A DNA stretch of 64,000 nt from Ephydatia muelleri. Its lineage: Eukaryota; Porifera; Demospongiae; Spongillida; Spongillidae. The position numbers and the translations under genes were made by a program. Below the pieces are notes generated by a model that had not been told where the DNA came from, ran no database searches, and was given only the letters and a program-made list of their open reading frames with translations. Below, in pieces: positions 63,943-64,000 of this stretch; positions within the stretch are counted from its first letter, which is position 1; each line of letters starts with the position of its first letter. The stretch is taken from contig JABACO010000022.1 of the NCBI GenBank assembly GCA_013339895.1, positions 1,443,053 through 1,507,052 on the forward strand. Reading direction: 5' to 3'.

Positions 63943-64000
63943 ATTTTCCCGCTGCTCTCCAGGTTGAATTGATTGGTTGGTGGCGTCATCAAGTACTTTA

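Overview
Eukaryotic, animal (metazoan) genomic DNA. Every long gene is split by GT-AG introns. The set includes genes found in animals and close relatives: CYFIP, the bHLH-zipper factor TFAP4, ankyrin-PH and DDX11-type helicase genes, and an intron-bearing tRNA-Tyr. Genes are packed tightly, often as divergent pairs sharing 0.1-0.6 kb of upstream DNA. Several introns are only 36-57 nt, and introns are full of (CA)n/(TG)n and minisatellites. A compact invertebrate genome fits; a sponge is my guess, but the species cannot be fixed from this window. I see no recognisable transposon, retroelement, CRISPR array or operon.

Layout, left to right: partial Ser/Pro-rich gene (-, 1-1854); PGAP2 (+, 2025-4362); WDR55 (-, 5170-11252); TFAP4 (+, 11894-13137); CYFIP, 26 exons (+, 13957-24684); RBX1 (-, 25752-26294); HIU hydrolase URAH with a peroxisomal PTS2 signal (+, 26538-27646); unrecognised Ser-rich/coiled-coil gene (-, 27836-28879); RAB9 (-, 29418-30017); THEM6 (+, 30301-30966); an ankyrin-repeat plus PH-domain gene (+, about 31065-39004); PAM17 (-, 39185-40168); UCHL3 (+, 40263-42296) with a tRNA-Tyr nested in an intron (41729-41813); ALG8 (+, 42468-46870); two paralogous small secreted Cys-rich genes (-, 47196-47634 and 48341-48781); MAGT1/TUSC3 (-, 48990-51527); SHQ1 (+, 52029-56411); DDX11 (-, 56465-63942).

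Most genes are unrelated housekeeping genes. There is one loose functional theme: PGAP2 (GPI-anchor maturation), ALG8 (N-glycan donor assembly) and MAGT1/TUSC3 (oligosaccharyltransferase) all act in ER/Golgi glycoconjugate assembly. Nothing suggests co-regulation beyond the divergent pairs.

The most unusual signal is in the introns. In three genes (CYFIP, ankyrin-PH, ALG8) a tandem repeat begins inside the exon and repeats the exon end together with its 5' splice site, giving 3, about 26 and about 14 candidate donors in a row. More widely, G/GA-rich repeats tend to follow donors, while pyrimidine-rich or CA repeats tend to run into acceptors. Other points are a U12-type AT-AC intron in SHQ1, a 12-nt microexon in UCHL3, 36- and 39-nt introns, a patch of near-perfect identity between the two secreted paralogues that suggests gene conversion, and an in-frame 18-nt coding minisatellite in DDX11. 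Three single-base frame disruptions (two in ankyrin-PH, one in MAGT1) may be assembly errors. Exon boundaries were assigned by eye from frame, splice consensus and remembered homologues, so exact ends carry some uncertainty.
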